Source of the DNA: Cololabis saira
Lineage: Eukaryota; Chordata; Actinopteri; Beloniformes; Belonidae
Reading direction: 5' to 3'
Assembly (NCBI RefSeq): GCF_033807715.1
Contig: NC_084610.1
Location: forward strand, 5,513,769 to 5,577,768
DNA length: 64,000 nucleotides
Numbering within the stretch: position 1 is the stretch's first letter; every line of letters starts with the position of its first letter. This document shows positions 14,961 through 31,547 of the stretch, piece by piece. Below the pieces are notes generated by a model, which was given only the letters and a program-made list of their open reading frames with translations, did no database searches and had not been told where the DNA came from. A program made the translations under genes and the position numbers.

Positions 14961-15939
14961 GTGACCACTTCTTGTGAACAGGCTTTAAGAGGAAAGTAAA
15001 TGCTCACAAATATCCCTTTTCATGGGTCACTAACGACACAAGCTGCTGTTCAAACATCCCATCCAGCTGTAGACTCTAAAGATGTTGAAAAGGAGTTGAT
15101 GAGATGGTATTTTACTTCTTTCATGGCTTTTCAGTCAGGAAATGACGGTTTGTGTCTTGTGAATGCCATGAATAGCAAAAATGATTATCCGATTAATCTG
15201 TGGGTTTTTAAAGACTTTTATTTCCCCTTTCAGCTGCAATTTGGATATATTTAGTCAACAAAACTGCTCAAGTCTGTAAAACCATTATCATTGGGGCGGT
15301 TCCAGCTCTTTATTAAAAAAAAAAAGAGTTTGCAGGTAAATAAAATAAATCCCTCTGAAACCTTTTCAGAAAGGCGCGGGGACTTCACCCTGGTAACCAA
15401 AGATCTTAATTTTGCCCCACTTGTGTAATTTCATTAGCATTAACATCCTATTTTATTCAGCAAATTTGATAACAACATTGGTCAGCTGTGTCTGATGAGA
15501 TTGTGCAAAATCTACAAAAAGTAGAATAGATGAGTAATTCACGACAATAACTTTTGTTATCATTATCTTCATCTTTATTGAGACATTCCCCTTTGATTGA
15601 ATTATTATATTACATTTATTTCCTTTATATGAGGGTGAATCTTTTTTTTTTAATACAGTTTTATCTTTTTTACAGAAACTATATCTCTCTGAACGAATAC
15701 AGATTTGTAATTCAATACAGCCTAAATCCGACGTGAACTGTATTGGCTTTGGGGAGATAAGGCTGAAACTAGTCTTGCGCATTGAGAAAGCAACAAACAC
15801 AATATCACTTCCCATTCACGAACACAATGAGACTCCCCTCTCCCTCGCCGCTTCTATCTTCGGCGCGCACATTCAGACACACATGCCGCACGCGCGCAGG
15901 CAGCTGCCTAAAAATAAAATAAGATAGCGAAATAGTGGC
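14961..15939. other. Single-copy-like sequence, no gene seen
   Basis: Frames at 15,000-15,254 and 15,453-15,815 have no recognisable domain. Sequence is AT-rich apart from a CpG-containing patch at 15,840-15,905 (CGCGCACATT, GCACGCGCGC). Confidence 0.4.
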
Positions 15940-16085
15940 TCAATCATGCGTGACTCCATTTTACTCAGCAGCGCCACAGGAAAATTAATTGCGCTAATTG
16001 AGTAACAGAGTTCATCAAACTGGTATTCTCATTTTCCACATTCATTAGGCACTCTCTTTGTGAGAGCATCCCCGAGGTGACACTG
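15940..16085. promoter_or_regulatory. Candidate conserved non-coding element
   Basis: Contains TTAATTGCGCTAATTGAG (paired homeodomain cores) and CATTCATTAGGCAC in a non-repetitive context. This composition is common in vertebrate developmental enhancers. No alignment was possible, so this is only a pointer. Confidence 0.22.
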
Positions 16086-17979
16086 TGTGTATGGCAGCGG
16101 AGGAGAGGGAAGTTGACAACACTGCCACTGGGACCAAACACACAGCCATCCCAAGCTCAAACACTTGCATTTCTGAGGCCCTAAGAAAGACGTTCGCTGG
16201 CAAAAAAATGTGCATGTCACTGTAAACATCTAGTTTTTCTTTTGTTTAATTTTTTTGTCCTAATTAAAATAGTTCCAAGCAAATCCAAGTGCACACAGAA
16301 ACCGAGCTGTGCGCTCCCAATGTCTTTGTTTTACATACATTAAACGACTTGTAGTCTTTGTCTGCTGTCACTTTATCTCATCGAGGATATCTCTCACAAT
16401 GAATTTTACACTTATTCTCTTTGTTTTTGTTTGTGACTGCGAAGCATGAACGTGTGAATGACACAGCCGCAGCCAACTCTAAACTGAATTGCAATGCAAG
16501 GAGAGACACGGCGCTGGCTGAAGACGTGGATAAACAAGGGTTTCCCCACCGGAGGTCCATCTGTGCATGTTTGCATGTGTGTGTTCTGCTTTACCAGTGT
16601 ATGTGTGTGTGTTAGGAGTGTTGCAGCCCTAATGCACACGTGTGCACACATGACGGTCCATCGTACTCAATCTCCATTAGTGTCAAAAACACAGAAGTGG
16701 AAAAGAAGCCAAGAGTAAGAAATTGAAAAAAGGTGTAGAATCAAATCGGTGCAAGGAAGAATGTCGATCTTACTGCACGGATCCCACAATTTCATTGAAC
16801 AAACCGGAAAAGGTTTGAATTTTCTGAACGTATAGGCCTCATTTCTTGTGCCACCATGAAAATTCTTCCTAATGAACATCACCAGTACCGGGAGCAGATG
16901 GCCCAGAGATCATTTAACGCATTTTTAACCACAAGATACACATGCAACACACCAAACAGAAAGCTCGGCTTTAAACCTGTGAAAACCGCTTCCATTCAAA
17001 GAAGTCAAGCTTCAACAGCTAGGGCGTTGCAAGATTCCAGCGATGCCAGAAAAAAGCCACTCTGCGACTGAAGCCATACAATATTCCTTTAGAAAAATGT
17101 GTCATCTTGTAGAGCAGCGAAATGCATTAGCATTGTGCCTGTAACACACTTTTAAAGTCCAACAAAGTCCTTATTCAAGATTGATTTGTGGAAGCTTACA
17201 TCAGAAGAGTTTATGTCTCTTTCTAAAGCTGCCTTTACATCATGCATAGGTTTTTCTCAAGAGCCAAGTTGTTTTTTCTTTTGTTTTTTTTTGTTGGAGG
17301 AGCTATATTGATCGGGTGTGACCTGCCCAACCCCAATTAACCCTATTACACCGGGATGTGTGTGCCGCACATTTGCTTAGCACATTTGGCATCACATTAC
17401 ATATGTGATGGCTTGTGCTGCTGGACAAACTTCTGATGGTTTCTGAAAGCCAAAAAAATATCGTGGTTGTCATGGTAAATTCCACCGCTCTGTTGCAGGA
17501 ACTCAGGAAGGGGGAATCAGCCTTTCCGTTCACCACAACAGACACAGGTTTTGGCTGAAAAGGGGCTAATAGAAAACATTTAAGGTCTAGAGGCTACCTG
17601 GAAGACACTTTCTAAAAGTTACTATAAATCAGCTATTTTTGTTTGTCTAAGACATAAACTGAATGAAACAGAGTATGAATACTGGTTTTCTTCGTATGGA
17701 GCACAGCCACGTTGCTTTGAAAGCGGACTGAAAAACACCAAAACAGTCGCACGTCAGTCAAACTTAGCTTTGCTCCCAGCTTGCTCAACCGACCCAAACT
17801 GGGCCATTGCGTTTAGCTGACACTGGGTTCGGTTACTTTGCTAAGCATGGTAACATGACGATGAGGAAGTGATAACGGCTAGCCATTAGCTGAGCCGACT
17901 GTGAATCAATCCTATTAAAAATAAATGTATTGCTTGATATAAACTCTCTTGATGATTTCTACTGAATGTGAAATCAAAC
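16086..17979. other. Single-copy-like sequence, no gene seen
   Basis: TG/CA-rich patches at 16,560-16,650 create chance Cys-Val-rich frames. GCTAGC/CATTAGC-type fish low-complexity sequence is present near 17,880. No exon or RNA gene recognised. Confidence 0.4.
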
Positions 17980-18190
17980 GATTGAGACCAATAGGCTTTT
18001 TTGAACCAAGCTGTGAATACATTTATTTATGCTCTAAAGTTGGACATTTTAACATGGGAGTCAATGGAAACTGACTGGCTTCTGGAGCCAGCCTCTATTG
18101 GTCAGTTGAAAAACTGCAACAAATCTTAGTTCCTCATGGGCATCAATCCAGAAGTAAGATGGTTGGCACTTGGTCTAAGCTATGATGATC
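17980..18190. repeat. Interspersed fish repeat, family not named
   Basis: The run TTTTTTGAACCAAGCTGTGA...TTTATTTATGCTCTAAAGTT, then ACATGGGAGTCAATGGAAAC...GGCTTCTGGAGCCAGCCTC, matches from memory a repeat seen many times in teleost intergenic DNA. Ends and family were not determined. Confidence 0.45.
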
Positions 18191-22372
<4,182 letters not shown>

Positions 22373-22382
22373 TATTATATAT

Positions 22383-22985
22383 ACCGTATTTTTGCGACCA
22401 TTAGGTGCATATAAATGTCTTTTTTTTTTTTTTTTTAATGTACCGCACGCCCAATGACGCAGGGCTGCGCCGATTTAACGCGGAACCATAAAGCGGACGT
22501 AATTGAGGCCACCATGAGAAGTTAAAGGGGGAAGGGGGGCGCGTGAATTGCCAGTGATTGCCCGGCGGCGGGCTCCGTGGCAGGACACCTGGAGCGGACG
22601 GGGCGACTCGGGCTCGCTACCGAGAAGGTGACGCGGCTCCCGGGGGAGCTGCGCCGCAGCGGCGGGCCCGAAGGCCGGAGGAACCGCCCGAGGGCTGCAG
22701 GCTCCGTCTTTTACTGTTTATGGATTGTAGATGCGTGGGCGGACGTGTCTGTTGGGCTGGACTGTTGTTCGGGCTTTTGCAAAAGCCGGCATCATTTCCG
22801 AGGGGTGGCACGGCACGGAAAATGACTTGGCTGCTCAGCGCGGCCAGAGAGTGCGCGCCTGGCTCGTGCCTGTCGCAGCACTGATCAGTTCTCCTGGTCT
22901 CAGCGCGATCAGGCTGAGATGAATGCAAAAACGGAGGATGAAGATTTTGATGGGTTTGATTAATGTAATAATTTAAATAAAGAAC
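22383..22985 (+). mobile_element. Decayed pogo-like DNA transposon, 3' part
   Basis: The left edge ACCGTATTTTTGCGACCATT resembles the ACCGTATTTT... end of a widespread vertebrate/fish element (from memory). It is followed by a poly-T run, a CpG-rich stretch unlike its AT-rich neighbours, and a transposase C-terminus (22,710-22,963). A clear right terminal repeat was not found, and a (TG)n tract begins at 23,037. The elevated CpG content suggests remnants of the coding sequence or of a recent, less methylated source. Confidence 0.6.
22710..22963 (+). pseudogene. Pogo-like transposase C-terminus, frameshifted
   Basis: Three plus-strand frames together resemble the C-terminal end of a pogo/Tigger/CENP-B-like (DDE_1) transposase. 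The pieces are WIVDAWADVS (from 22,721), VVRAFAKAGI (from 22,764, a different frame) and a short acidic end EDEDFDGFD before a TAA at 22,961-22,963 (again another frame). In that family the order 'W(V/I)xxAW..(V)S..(V)..SF.K.GI' followed by an acidic tail and stop is typical. At least two frame changes separate the pieces, and no catalytic domain lies upstream. The fragment is therefore dead and represents roughly the last 80 residues. Assignment is by eye and could equally be a close relative within the same superfamily. Confidence 0.65.
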
Positions 22986-23036
22986 AATCAAACTAAGTTT
23001 TGCTCCCGCTCTATTTTTAAATACGCACACTTGTAT

Positions 23037-23038
23037 GC

Positions 23039-23087
<49 letters not shown>
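23037..23087. repeat. (TG)n microsatellite
   Basis: Perfect TG tract of about 50 bp, followed by T-rich sequence at 23,098-23,130. Confidence 0.96.
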
Positions 23088-25431
23088 GTAAGGCGCCTTT
23101 TTCGGTTTTTTTTTTTTTTCGGTTTTTTTACAAAAAATGTGCAAAAGATGGAGGAGTCAGCATCTTCACACAGTTGCAGCACTAATAGTAGATACCAACA
23201 CTTCCACGTATTAAGATATTCACCAATGAAAGGGTTGAAGATGACACATCTTCAACCAGATTTAGAATTTTCTATTTCCTTTTCACTCAATGTTTTATTA
23301 GGTTTAAGTATCAGAACTACTTATATTTAGGCAACACAATGCTCTAGTTGAGTTAAAATGTTTGTATAAACATTGATATCCTTAAAACAGCCAAAAGTTG
23401 CGTATCCGTATGCTCAAGAGCCATAATTCAGTTCAGCAACGCTGAAAAGCACCACGTGTGCATGTTGGCAAGGTTGGCCAGCTTTTTCCACCTGGTTGGG
23501 TTTTGGAACCAAAAAGAGAAATTGCTAGAAATGTGCTGCTTCACAAAACTATTAGTGACAGCAAAGGTCAAGCCTCTCCACTGATCAGTGGTTTCGTTTT
23601 AATGGGAAATAGGTTAACCTTCCAATATGTGGACTTTTGTCCTAACTCCTTTTGAAAAACAGCCAAATGTGTTGATTCACATTTGCATGGATCACATCTG
23701 GCGGTTGAGAAATGTTCAACAAGTCTTAATGCAAAATATCTCCATGTTGTTGGCTGAGTGTTACATCACTATCCAGACATGGCCAACCCACAATGGACTG
23801 TTTATTTAATTTAGGTTAAAACACATAAATACAATAATGTATTCAATTATAATAGTTGCACTAAGAAATCATTACAAATGTGATGAATCAGAGTAATAAA
23901 AACCTCATGTTTGAAACATTGGGAGTGGATCTTTTAAAAGGTAAATCTATTAAAGCTCATAAAGATATGAAGCAACTTGTTTGGAATTTCAGTGAAATTT
24001 GAGAAATCCCATTCCAATACTCCAACTTCAATCCTGACAGCCTTTTACCAGTGGAAATTTGATTCAAGCAGTCCCTCTCATCTCTCGGTGGAACCACACC
24101 AGTCCACTGGACCAAAAAGGACCAAAAGTTCACTCCTGTCACATCTGAAGTGATGCTTTTTACAACCGTTCAGGGCCATGTGGAGGACTCGTCGTCCGTC
24201 TGTGCGATAGCAGTTGGGGGGAGGCTCATCAGCCATTCCACCCATACCCTCTCCACCTCTCTTTGCCGTGGGAGTCTAACATTAGGTGAGAATGAGTATA
24301 GTGAAAGATTTCCACCTTGGTATTACTTTTTTATCCTTCTTACTTCATCTCCCTGGTTCTCTTTTCAGCGTCTCAATACCTCATACCTCAATCCTGTACT
24401 GTCCTTGGGGGGGAGGCAGGAGCTTTAATTTCAACACTTCCTCTCTTTGACTTTGAATTAATGTACACACTCCTGAAACTGTCAAAGAGAGGAAGTAGAT
24501 TCCACTGCTCCGAATCGCTCCTTTTCTTGAATTTTGTGGGACTTTAGAGTGGAAGGACGTGTGTTTGCTCCCTGATGTTTTTGATTTCTAGACATGTCTT
24601 GAAGTTACAGCGTAACAGGGGACGTCTCTTGTATTTTACATGGTAGCTTGGGGTAAAACACTGTGAAAACACCACTTCTGTGTCTAGTTATGAAACTCTA
24701 TGAAGGGTCAGAGCATGCTCAAAGAGAATTGAAAAACAGTTGCTCAAAAAGATGTTGACATAGAGTTTCTTCATTTGATACAGTTATGTTTGAGATGTTG
24801 TTGCCGTATATGCTTCTGCCGACAGGATTTTTATCTGTATATGTTTCCTCTGGGGATGCAAATTAAGGAAACTCAAGTACTGAAGAGGGGTGCTTGAACG
24901 CAAGCGGCTACATTATGAAAGCAGGTTCATGATGGTAATTTATTAACAACGTTATAACCTCAATTCCAACTGACACGAATCACCATGGACCGAGCTTTCA
25001 AAATTGCTTTGCTCTAATTTTCATTCCCTCAAAATGTCAAGTTCTTGAGTGAAGACTAAAAGAAACTGGGGGGAAAAAAAACTGTCAAATACAACGAGCA
25101 ACCAAGAGTTGTGTAAAAATGACTAGACGCAACTGTCAAGTCTCAGCAAGTCAGTGCTCATCACCAACCATTTAAAACCTGGCTGAGGCTGTCCAACCTC
25201 AGTTAATCCAAAATGCTCAATTGGGCGAAACCAGCAGAACTTGAAGCCAGCAGAACCCCCAACCCCCCAGCTCAGTTACCACACATTTTCTTTTAGCTTG
25301 GTTGGATAGCTATGATGCTACCAATGTTGTCTTGCATACATTCTGATCAAATCTGCCCTCCCATACTTTTTGTGTGTGTGTGTTTCCTTCACCTTAAGTG
25401 GGTGGGTATAATTGGCTAGGCTACGCTGTGT
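23088..25431. other. Single-copy-like sequence, no gene seen
   Basis: No exon, RNA gene or named repeat recognised. Short C runs (25,256-25,267) and a TG tract (25,371-25,384) are present. The region ends at the 8-bp target duplication of the hAT shell. Confidence 0.42.
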
Positions 25432-25439
25432 ATGCAAAC
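25432..25439. repeat. Left 8-bp target-site duplication of the hAT shell (ATGCAAAC)
   Basis: ATGCAAAC directly precedes the left terminal repeat, and the identical octamer follows the right terminus at 53,703-53,710. Confidence 0.93.
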
Positions 25440-25909
25440 TAGGGGTGTAACGATACACTAATCTCATGATACGGTACGATACACGATATTGAGGTCACGA
25501 TAACGATCCGATACGATATTATAGCAGTATTTTTTTAAGACACAAAATACAAAACAATACTGTACGTTTGCCCTATTGTTACACTTTGTAATGCTTTATA
25601 ACTGTTTAAGTTTTAAAGAGAAAGCCAGGCCAACCATTTTCCACAAACTGAACTAAAAGTAAATGTCAGGTTTGCATTATGATCTTCAGTTCATACAAGT
25701 AAAAATATTTGCCACAAACTGAATAGTTTCTCTCATGTATGATTTGACTTTCCAGAAATTTAACAACTAAAATTAAATAAATAAATAAAAGTAAATATAT
25801 ACATACAATTTTACATCATAAAAAATATTGATTCATGCTCACTTTATAAGTGTAAGAGGAGATTTATTTTTGTTAAGAATGTTATTTTGGTAATTCAGGG
25901 TTCATTATT
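25440..25909. mobile_element. hAT shell, left arm
   Basis: Terminal repeat at 25,440, then subterminal ATACGGTACGATACACGATA words to about 25,520, then AT-rich non-coding sequence ending at the first hairpin head of the inner array. Confidence 0.8.
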
Positions 25910-26330
25910 AGGGCCCGAGCACTGAAAGTGCGAGGACCCTATTGTATCTGTGATGTTTATTATTATTATTAGGGCCCGAGCACTGAAAGTGCGAGGACCC
26001 TATTGTATCTGTGATGTTTATTATTATTATTATTAGGGCCCGAGCACTGAAAGTGCGAGGACCCTATTGTATCTGTGATGTTTATTATTAGGGCCCGAGC
26101 ACTGAAAGTGCGAGGACCCTATTGTATCTGTGATGTTTATTATTATTATTATTAGGGCCCGAGCACTTGCAGTGCGAAGGCCCTATTGTATTTGCAGGAA
26201 TTTTTATTATTATTATTAGGGCCCGAGCACTTGCAGTGCGAAGGCCCTATTGTATTTGCAGGAATTTTTAGGGCCCGAGCACTTGCAGTGCGAAGGCCCT
26301 ATTGTATTTGCAGGAATTTTTATTATTATT
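25910..26330 (+). repeat. Cluster of seven hairpin heads (4 type a, 3 type b)
   Basis: AGGGCCCGAGCAC heads start at 25,910, 25,971, 26,035, 26,090, 26,154, 26,218 and 26,270. Each folds into AGGGCC/GGCCCT and GCACT/AGTGC stems and is followed by ATTGTATTTG-type sequence and (ATT)n. The first four (type a) read GCACTGAAAGTGCGAGGACC with TGTGATGTTT downstream. The last three (type b) read GCACTTGCAGTGCGAAGGCC with GCAGGAATTTTT downstream. Only one body follows directly, so six heads are not attached to their own body. Confidence 0.93.
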
Positions 26331-27947
26331 ATTATTATTTTTTTTTTTTTTCTTCTGACAAAGTGATGGCCTTTTTGCCCCCCTTAACGTGCCCAAAAAG
26401 TCACCAAATTTTGCACCCAAGTCAGGCCTGGCGAAAAATTTGATATTTAATGGTTTGCATTAATGGGCGTGGCATAATGGCTCAACAGCGCCCCCTTAAA
26501 AACTTTGTGCCTCAAGCCCCACGATACGGTTTGACGTACATGCACGAAAATCGGTACACACCTGTATCATGGGACAACTTAAAGAAAAGTCTCTTGGCGC
26601 CATGCCCGAAACCGAACAGGAAGTCGGCCATTTTGAATTAATCGTGTCACTTTGGCTCAATTTATGCCATTCCTTCGGCAGTTAATTCAGCCCGAACCGT
26701 AACGTGCACCCAGGTGTGTTATACATCAAAATGTGCATCTCCCTCCTGCGACCACACGCATTACTTTTCTCTTTCGAAAGTGTTACCGTGGCGACGCTAG
26801 ACGCCAACAAGCGCACCCCCCCTTCATCTGATTGGTCCATATTTGATAGTTCTCCAAAAGTCACCAAATTTTGCATGCAAGCCAAACTTGGTGAAAAATT
26901 TGATATTTAATGGTTTGCATTAATGGGCGTGGCCTAACGGCTCAACAGCGCCCCCTTGAAAACTTTGTGCCTCAAGCCCCACGATACGGTTTGACATACA
27001 TGCACGAAAATCGGTACACACCTGTATCATGGGACAACTTAAAGAAAAGTCTCTTGGCGTCATGCCCGAAACCGAACAGGAAGTCGGCCATTTTGAATTA
27101 ATCGTGTCACTTTGGCGCAATTTATGCCATTCCTTCGGCAGTTAATTCAGCCCGAACCGTAACGTGCACCCAGGTGTGTTATATATCAAAATGTGCGTCT
27201 CCCTCCTGCGACCACACGCATTACTTTTCTCTTTCGAAAGCGTTACCGTGGCGACGCTAGACGCCAACAAGCGCACCCCCCCTTCATCTGATTGGTCCAT
27301 ATTTGATAGTTCTCCAAAAGTCACCAAATTTTGCATGCAAGCCAGACTTGGCGATAAATTTGATATTTAATGGTTTGCATTAATGGGCATGGCCTAACGG
27401 CTCAACAGCGCCCCCCCGGAAAACTTTTCTCTGCCATAACTTTTGAATGGTTTGACATAGGAAGTTGTGGGTGGTTTCATGGGACTCTGTAATGAGTCCT
27501 TAAGCTTCGTTGGCCTTAATTAGCCCCGCCCCTTCTTCTGATTGGTTGTCCCTTTTTTCTGTTATAACTTTTGAATGGTTTGACATAGGAAGTTGTGGGT
27601 CGTGTCATGGGACTCTGTATTGAGTCCTTAAGCTTCATTGGCCTGAATTATCCCCGCCCTTTCTTCTGATTGGTTGTCCCGATTTTCTGCTATAACTTTT
27701 GAATGGTTTGACATAGAGAATCGTGGGTGGTGTCATCAGATTCTGTATGGAGTCCTTGACCTTCATTGGCCTGAATAAGCCCCGCCCCTTCTTCTGATTG
27801 GTTGTCCCTTTTTTCTGCTATAACTTTTCAATGGTTTGACATAGGAAGTCGTGGGTGGTGTCATTTCTGATATGCTAATGGGGGGTGGTGGCCGTGAGTG
27901 CGAGGGCCCGTTCATCGCTGCTTGCAGCTTTAATTATTATTATTATT
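26331..27947 (+). mobile_element. Body E1, family 1, with tail
   Basis: (ATT)n, then a lead TCTGACAAAGTGATGGCC, two complete 460-bp A units (26,450-26,909; 26,910-27,369) and the start of a third (27,370-27,427). B units follow, starting at CTG(C/T)(C/T)ATAACTTTT near 27,431, 27,559, 27,688 and 27,815. The tail GAGTGCGAGGGCCCG...GCTGCTTGCAGCTTTAATT lies at 27,896-27,938. Three GC-box/CCAAT pairs are present. No protein function is supported. Confidence 0.9.
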
Positions 27948-29660
27948 TTTCTTCTGACAAAGTGATGGCCTTTTTGCCCCCCTTAACATGCCCAAAAAGT
28001 CACCAAATTTTGCACCCAAGTCAGGCCTGGCGAAAAATTTGATATTTAATGGTTTGCATTAATGGGCGTGGTAAAATGGCTCAACAGCGCCCCCTTGAAA
28101 ACTTTGTGCCTCAAGCCCCACGATACGGTTTGACGTACATGCACGAAAATCGGTACACACCTGTATCAGTAAACAACTTAAAGAAAAGTCTCTTGGCGAC
28201 ATGGCCGAAACCGAACAGGAAGTCGGCCATTTTGAATTAATCGTGTCACTTTGGCGCAATTTATGCCATTCCTTCGGCAGTTAATTCAGCCCGAACCGTA
28301 ACGTGCACCCAGGTGTGTTATACATCAAAATGTGCGTCTCCATCCTGCGACTACACGCATTACTTTTCTCTTTCAAAAGTGTTACCGTGGCGACGCTAGA
28401 CGGCAACAAGCGCACCGCCCCTTCATCTGATTGGTCCATATTTGATAGTTCCCCAAAAGGCACCAAATTTTGCATGCAAGCCAGGCCTGGCGATAAATTT
28501 GATATTTCATGGTTTGCATTTATGGGCGTGGCAAAATGGCTCAACAGCGCCCCCCGGAAAACTTTGTGCCTCAAGCCCCACAATACGGTTTGACGTACAT
28601 GCACGAAAATCGCTACACACCTGTATCATGGCACAACTTAAAGAAAAGCTTCTTGGAGCCATGGCCGAAACCGAACAGGATGTCGGCCATTTTGAATAAA
28701 TTGTGTCATTTTGGCAAAATTTATGCCATTCCTTCGGCAGTTAATTCAGCCCGAACCGTAACGTGCACCCAGGTGTGTTATACATCAAAATGTGCGTCGA
28801 CATCCTGCGACACCACGCATTACTTTTCTCTTTCAAAAATGTTACCGTGGCGACGCTAGACGGCAAAAGGCGCGCCCCCTCTTCATGTGATTGGTCCATA
28901 TTTGATAGTTCTCCAAAAGTCACCAAATTTTGCATGCAAGCCAGGCCTGGCGATAAATTTGATATTTCATGGTTTGCATTAATGGGCGTGGCAAACGGTT
29001 CAACAGCGCCCCCTAGAATACTTTTCTCTGCCATAACTTTTGAATGGTTTGACATAGAGAGTTGTGGGTGGTGTCATGGGACTCTGTAATGAGTCCTTAA
29101 GCTTCGTTTGCCTTAATTAGCCCCGCCCCTTCTTCTGATTGGTTGTCCCGATTTTCTGCTATAACTTTAGAATGGTTTGACATAGAGAGTCGTGGGTGGT
29201 GTCATCAGATTCTTTATGGAGTCCTTGACCTTCATTGGCCTGAATTAGCCCCGCCCCTTCTTCTGATTGGTTGTCCCTTTTTTCTGCTATAACTTTTGAA
29301 TGGTTTGACATAGGAAGTCATGGGTGGTATCATGGGACTCTGTAATGAGTTCTTAAGCTTCGTTGGCCTTAATTAGCCCCGCCCCTTCTTCTGATTGGTT
29401 GTCCCGATTTTCTGCTATAACTTTGGAATGATTTGACATAGAGAGTCGTGGGTGGTGTCATAAGATTCTGTATGGAGTCCTTGACCTTCATTGGCCTGAA
29501 TTAGCCCCACCCCTTCTTCTGATTGGTTGTCCCTATTTTCTGCTATAACTTTTTAAGGGTTTGACATAGAGAGTCGTGGGGGCTGTCATTTCTGATATGC
29601 TTATGGGGGGCGGTGGACGTGAGTGCGAGGGCCCGTTCATCGCTGCTTGCAGCTTTAATT
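27948..29660 (+). mobile_element. Body E2, family 1, headless
   Basis: It starts directly after the (ATT)n that follows the E1 tail, with no hairpin head of its own. A units lie at 28,049-28,508 and 28,509-28,968, with a partial third to about 29,020. Five B-unit starts follow (29,029 to 29,540) with four GC/CCAAT pairs (the GC box of the last is mutated to CCCCACCCC). The tail is at 29,622-29,660. Confidence 0.9.
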
Positions 29661-29789
29661 AGGGCCCGAGCACCTTCAGAGCGAAGGCCCTATTGTATTT
29701 GCAGGAATTTTTAGGGCCCGAGCACTTGCAGTGCGAAGGCCCTATTGTATTTGCAGGAATTTTTATTATTATTATTATTATTATTATTT
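29661..29789 (+). repeat. Two hairpin heads (type b)
   Basis: Heads at 29,661 and 29,713, the first with a GCACCTTCAGAGCG variant loop. They abut the E2 tail at TTTAATT and are followed by (ATT)n and body E3. Confidence 0.92.
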
Positions 29790-31547
29790 TCCTGACAAAG
29801 TGAAGGCCTTTTTGCCCCCCTTAACATGCCCAAAAAGTCACCAAATTTTGCACCCTAGTCAGGCCTGGCGAAAAATTTGATATTTAATGGTTTCCATTAA
29901 TGGGCGTGGCAAATTGGCTCAACAGCGCCCCCTTGAAAACTTTGTGCCTCAAGCCCCACGATACGGTTTGACGTACATGCACGAAAATCGGTACACACCT
30001 GTATCATGGCGCAACTGAAAGAAAAGTCTCTTGGCGTCATGCCCGAAACTGAACAGGAAGTCAGCCATTTTGAATTAGTCGTGTCATTTTGGCGAAATTT
30101 ATGCCATTCCTTCGAAAGTTAATTCAGCCCGAACCGTAACATGCCCCCAAGTGTGTTATACATCAAAATGTGCGTCTCCATCCTGCGACAACACGCATTA
30201 CTTTTCTCTTTCAAAAGCGTTACCGTGGCGGCGCTAGACGCCAAAAAGCGCGCCCACCCTTCATCTGATTGGTTCAACAGAAAAAACTTTGTGCCTCAAG
30301 CCCCATAATACGGTTTGACGTACATGAACGAAAATCGGTACACACCTGTATCATGTCGCAACTAAAAGAAAAGTCTCTTGGCGCCATGGCCGAAACCGAA
30401 CAGGAAGTCGGCCATTTTGAACATTCTGAATTAATTGCGTAATTTTGGAGCAATATATGCCATTCCTTCGAGAGTTAATTCAGCCCGAACCGTATCGTGA
30501 ACCCAGATGTGTTATACATCAAAATGTGCGTCTCCATCCTGCGACTACACGCATTACTTTTCTCTTTCGAAAGTGTTACCGTGGCGATGCTAGACGCCAA
30601 CAAGCGCACCCCCCCTTCATCTGATTGGTCCATATTTGATAGTTCCCCAAAAGGCACCAAATTTGGCATGCAAGCCAGGCCTGGCGATAAATTTGATATT
30701 TCATGGTTTGCATTAATGGGCGTGGCAAAATGGCTCAACAGCGCCCCCCGGAAAACTTTGTGCCTCAAGCCCCACAATACGGTTTGACGTACATGCACGA
30801 AAAACGGTACACACCTGTATCATGTCGCAACTTAAAGAAAAGTCTCTTGGAGCCATGGCCGAAACCGAACAGGAAGTCAGCCATTTTGAATTAATTGTGT
30901 AATTTTGGCACAATTTATGCCATTCCTTCGGCAGTTAATTCAGCCCGAACCGTAACGTGCACCCAGGTGTGTTATACACCAAAATGTGCGTCTCCATCGT
31001 GCGACACCACGCATTACTTTTCTCTTTCAAAAGTGTTACCGTGGCGATGCTACACGCGAAAAAGCGCACCCACCCTTCATCTGATTGGTCCATATTTGAT
31101 AGTTCTCCAAAAGTCACCAAAATTTGCATGCAAGCCAGGCCTGGCGATAAATGTGATATTTCATGGTTTGCATTAATGGGCGTGGCCTAACGGCTCAACA
31201 GCGCCCCCTAGAATACTTTTCTCTGCCATAACTTTTGAATGGTTTGACATAGAGAGTCGTGGGTGGTGTCATGGGACTCTGTAATGAGTCCTTAAGCTTC
31301 GTTGGCCTTAATTAGCCCCGCCCCTTCTTCTGATTGGTTGTCCCGATTTTCTGCTATAACTTTTGAATGGTTTGACATAGAGAGTCGTGGGTGGTGTCAT
31401 CAGATTCTTTATGGAGTCCTTGAACTTCATTGGCCTGAATTAGCCCCGCCCCTTCTTCTGATTGGTTGTCCTTTTTTTATAATAAAATTGCCGCGAGCCG
31501 CCAGTCGCTCTCGCGCTGACTCCCGCTTCCTTATTCAAACGTCTGCC

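Noticed and set aside
22617..23144. 175-codon minus-strand frame, the longest in the window
   Set aside because: It runs antisense through the pogo-like remnant and the (CA)n tract (poly-Thr-His), with CpG-rich sequence lowering stop frequency.
25910..26330. CRISPR-like array (short palindromic repeats at ~60-bp spacing)
   Set aside because: The spacers are all (ATT)n or near-identical sequence, the context is a fish genome, and the repeats are the head of a mobile element seen elsewhere in the window.
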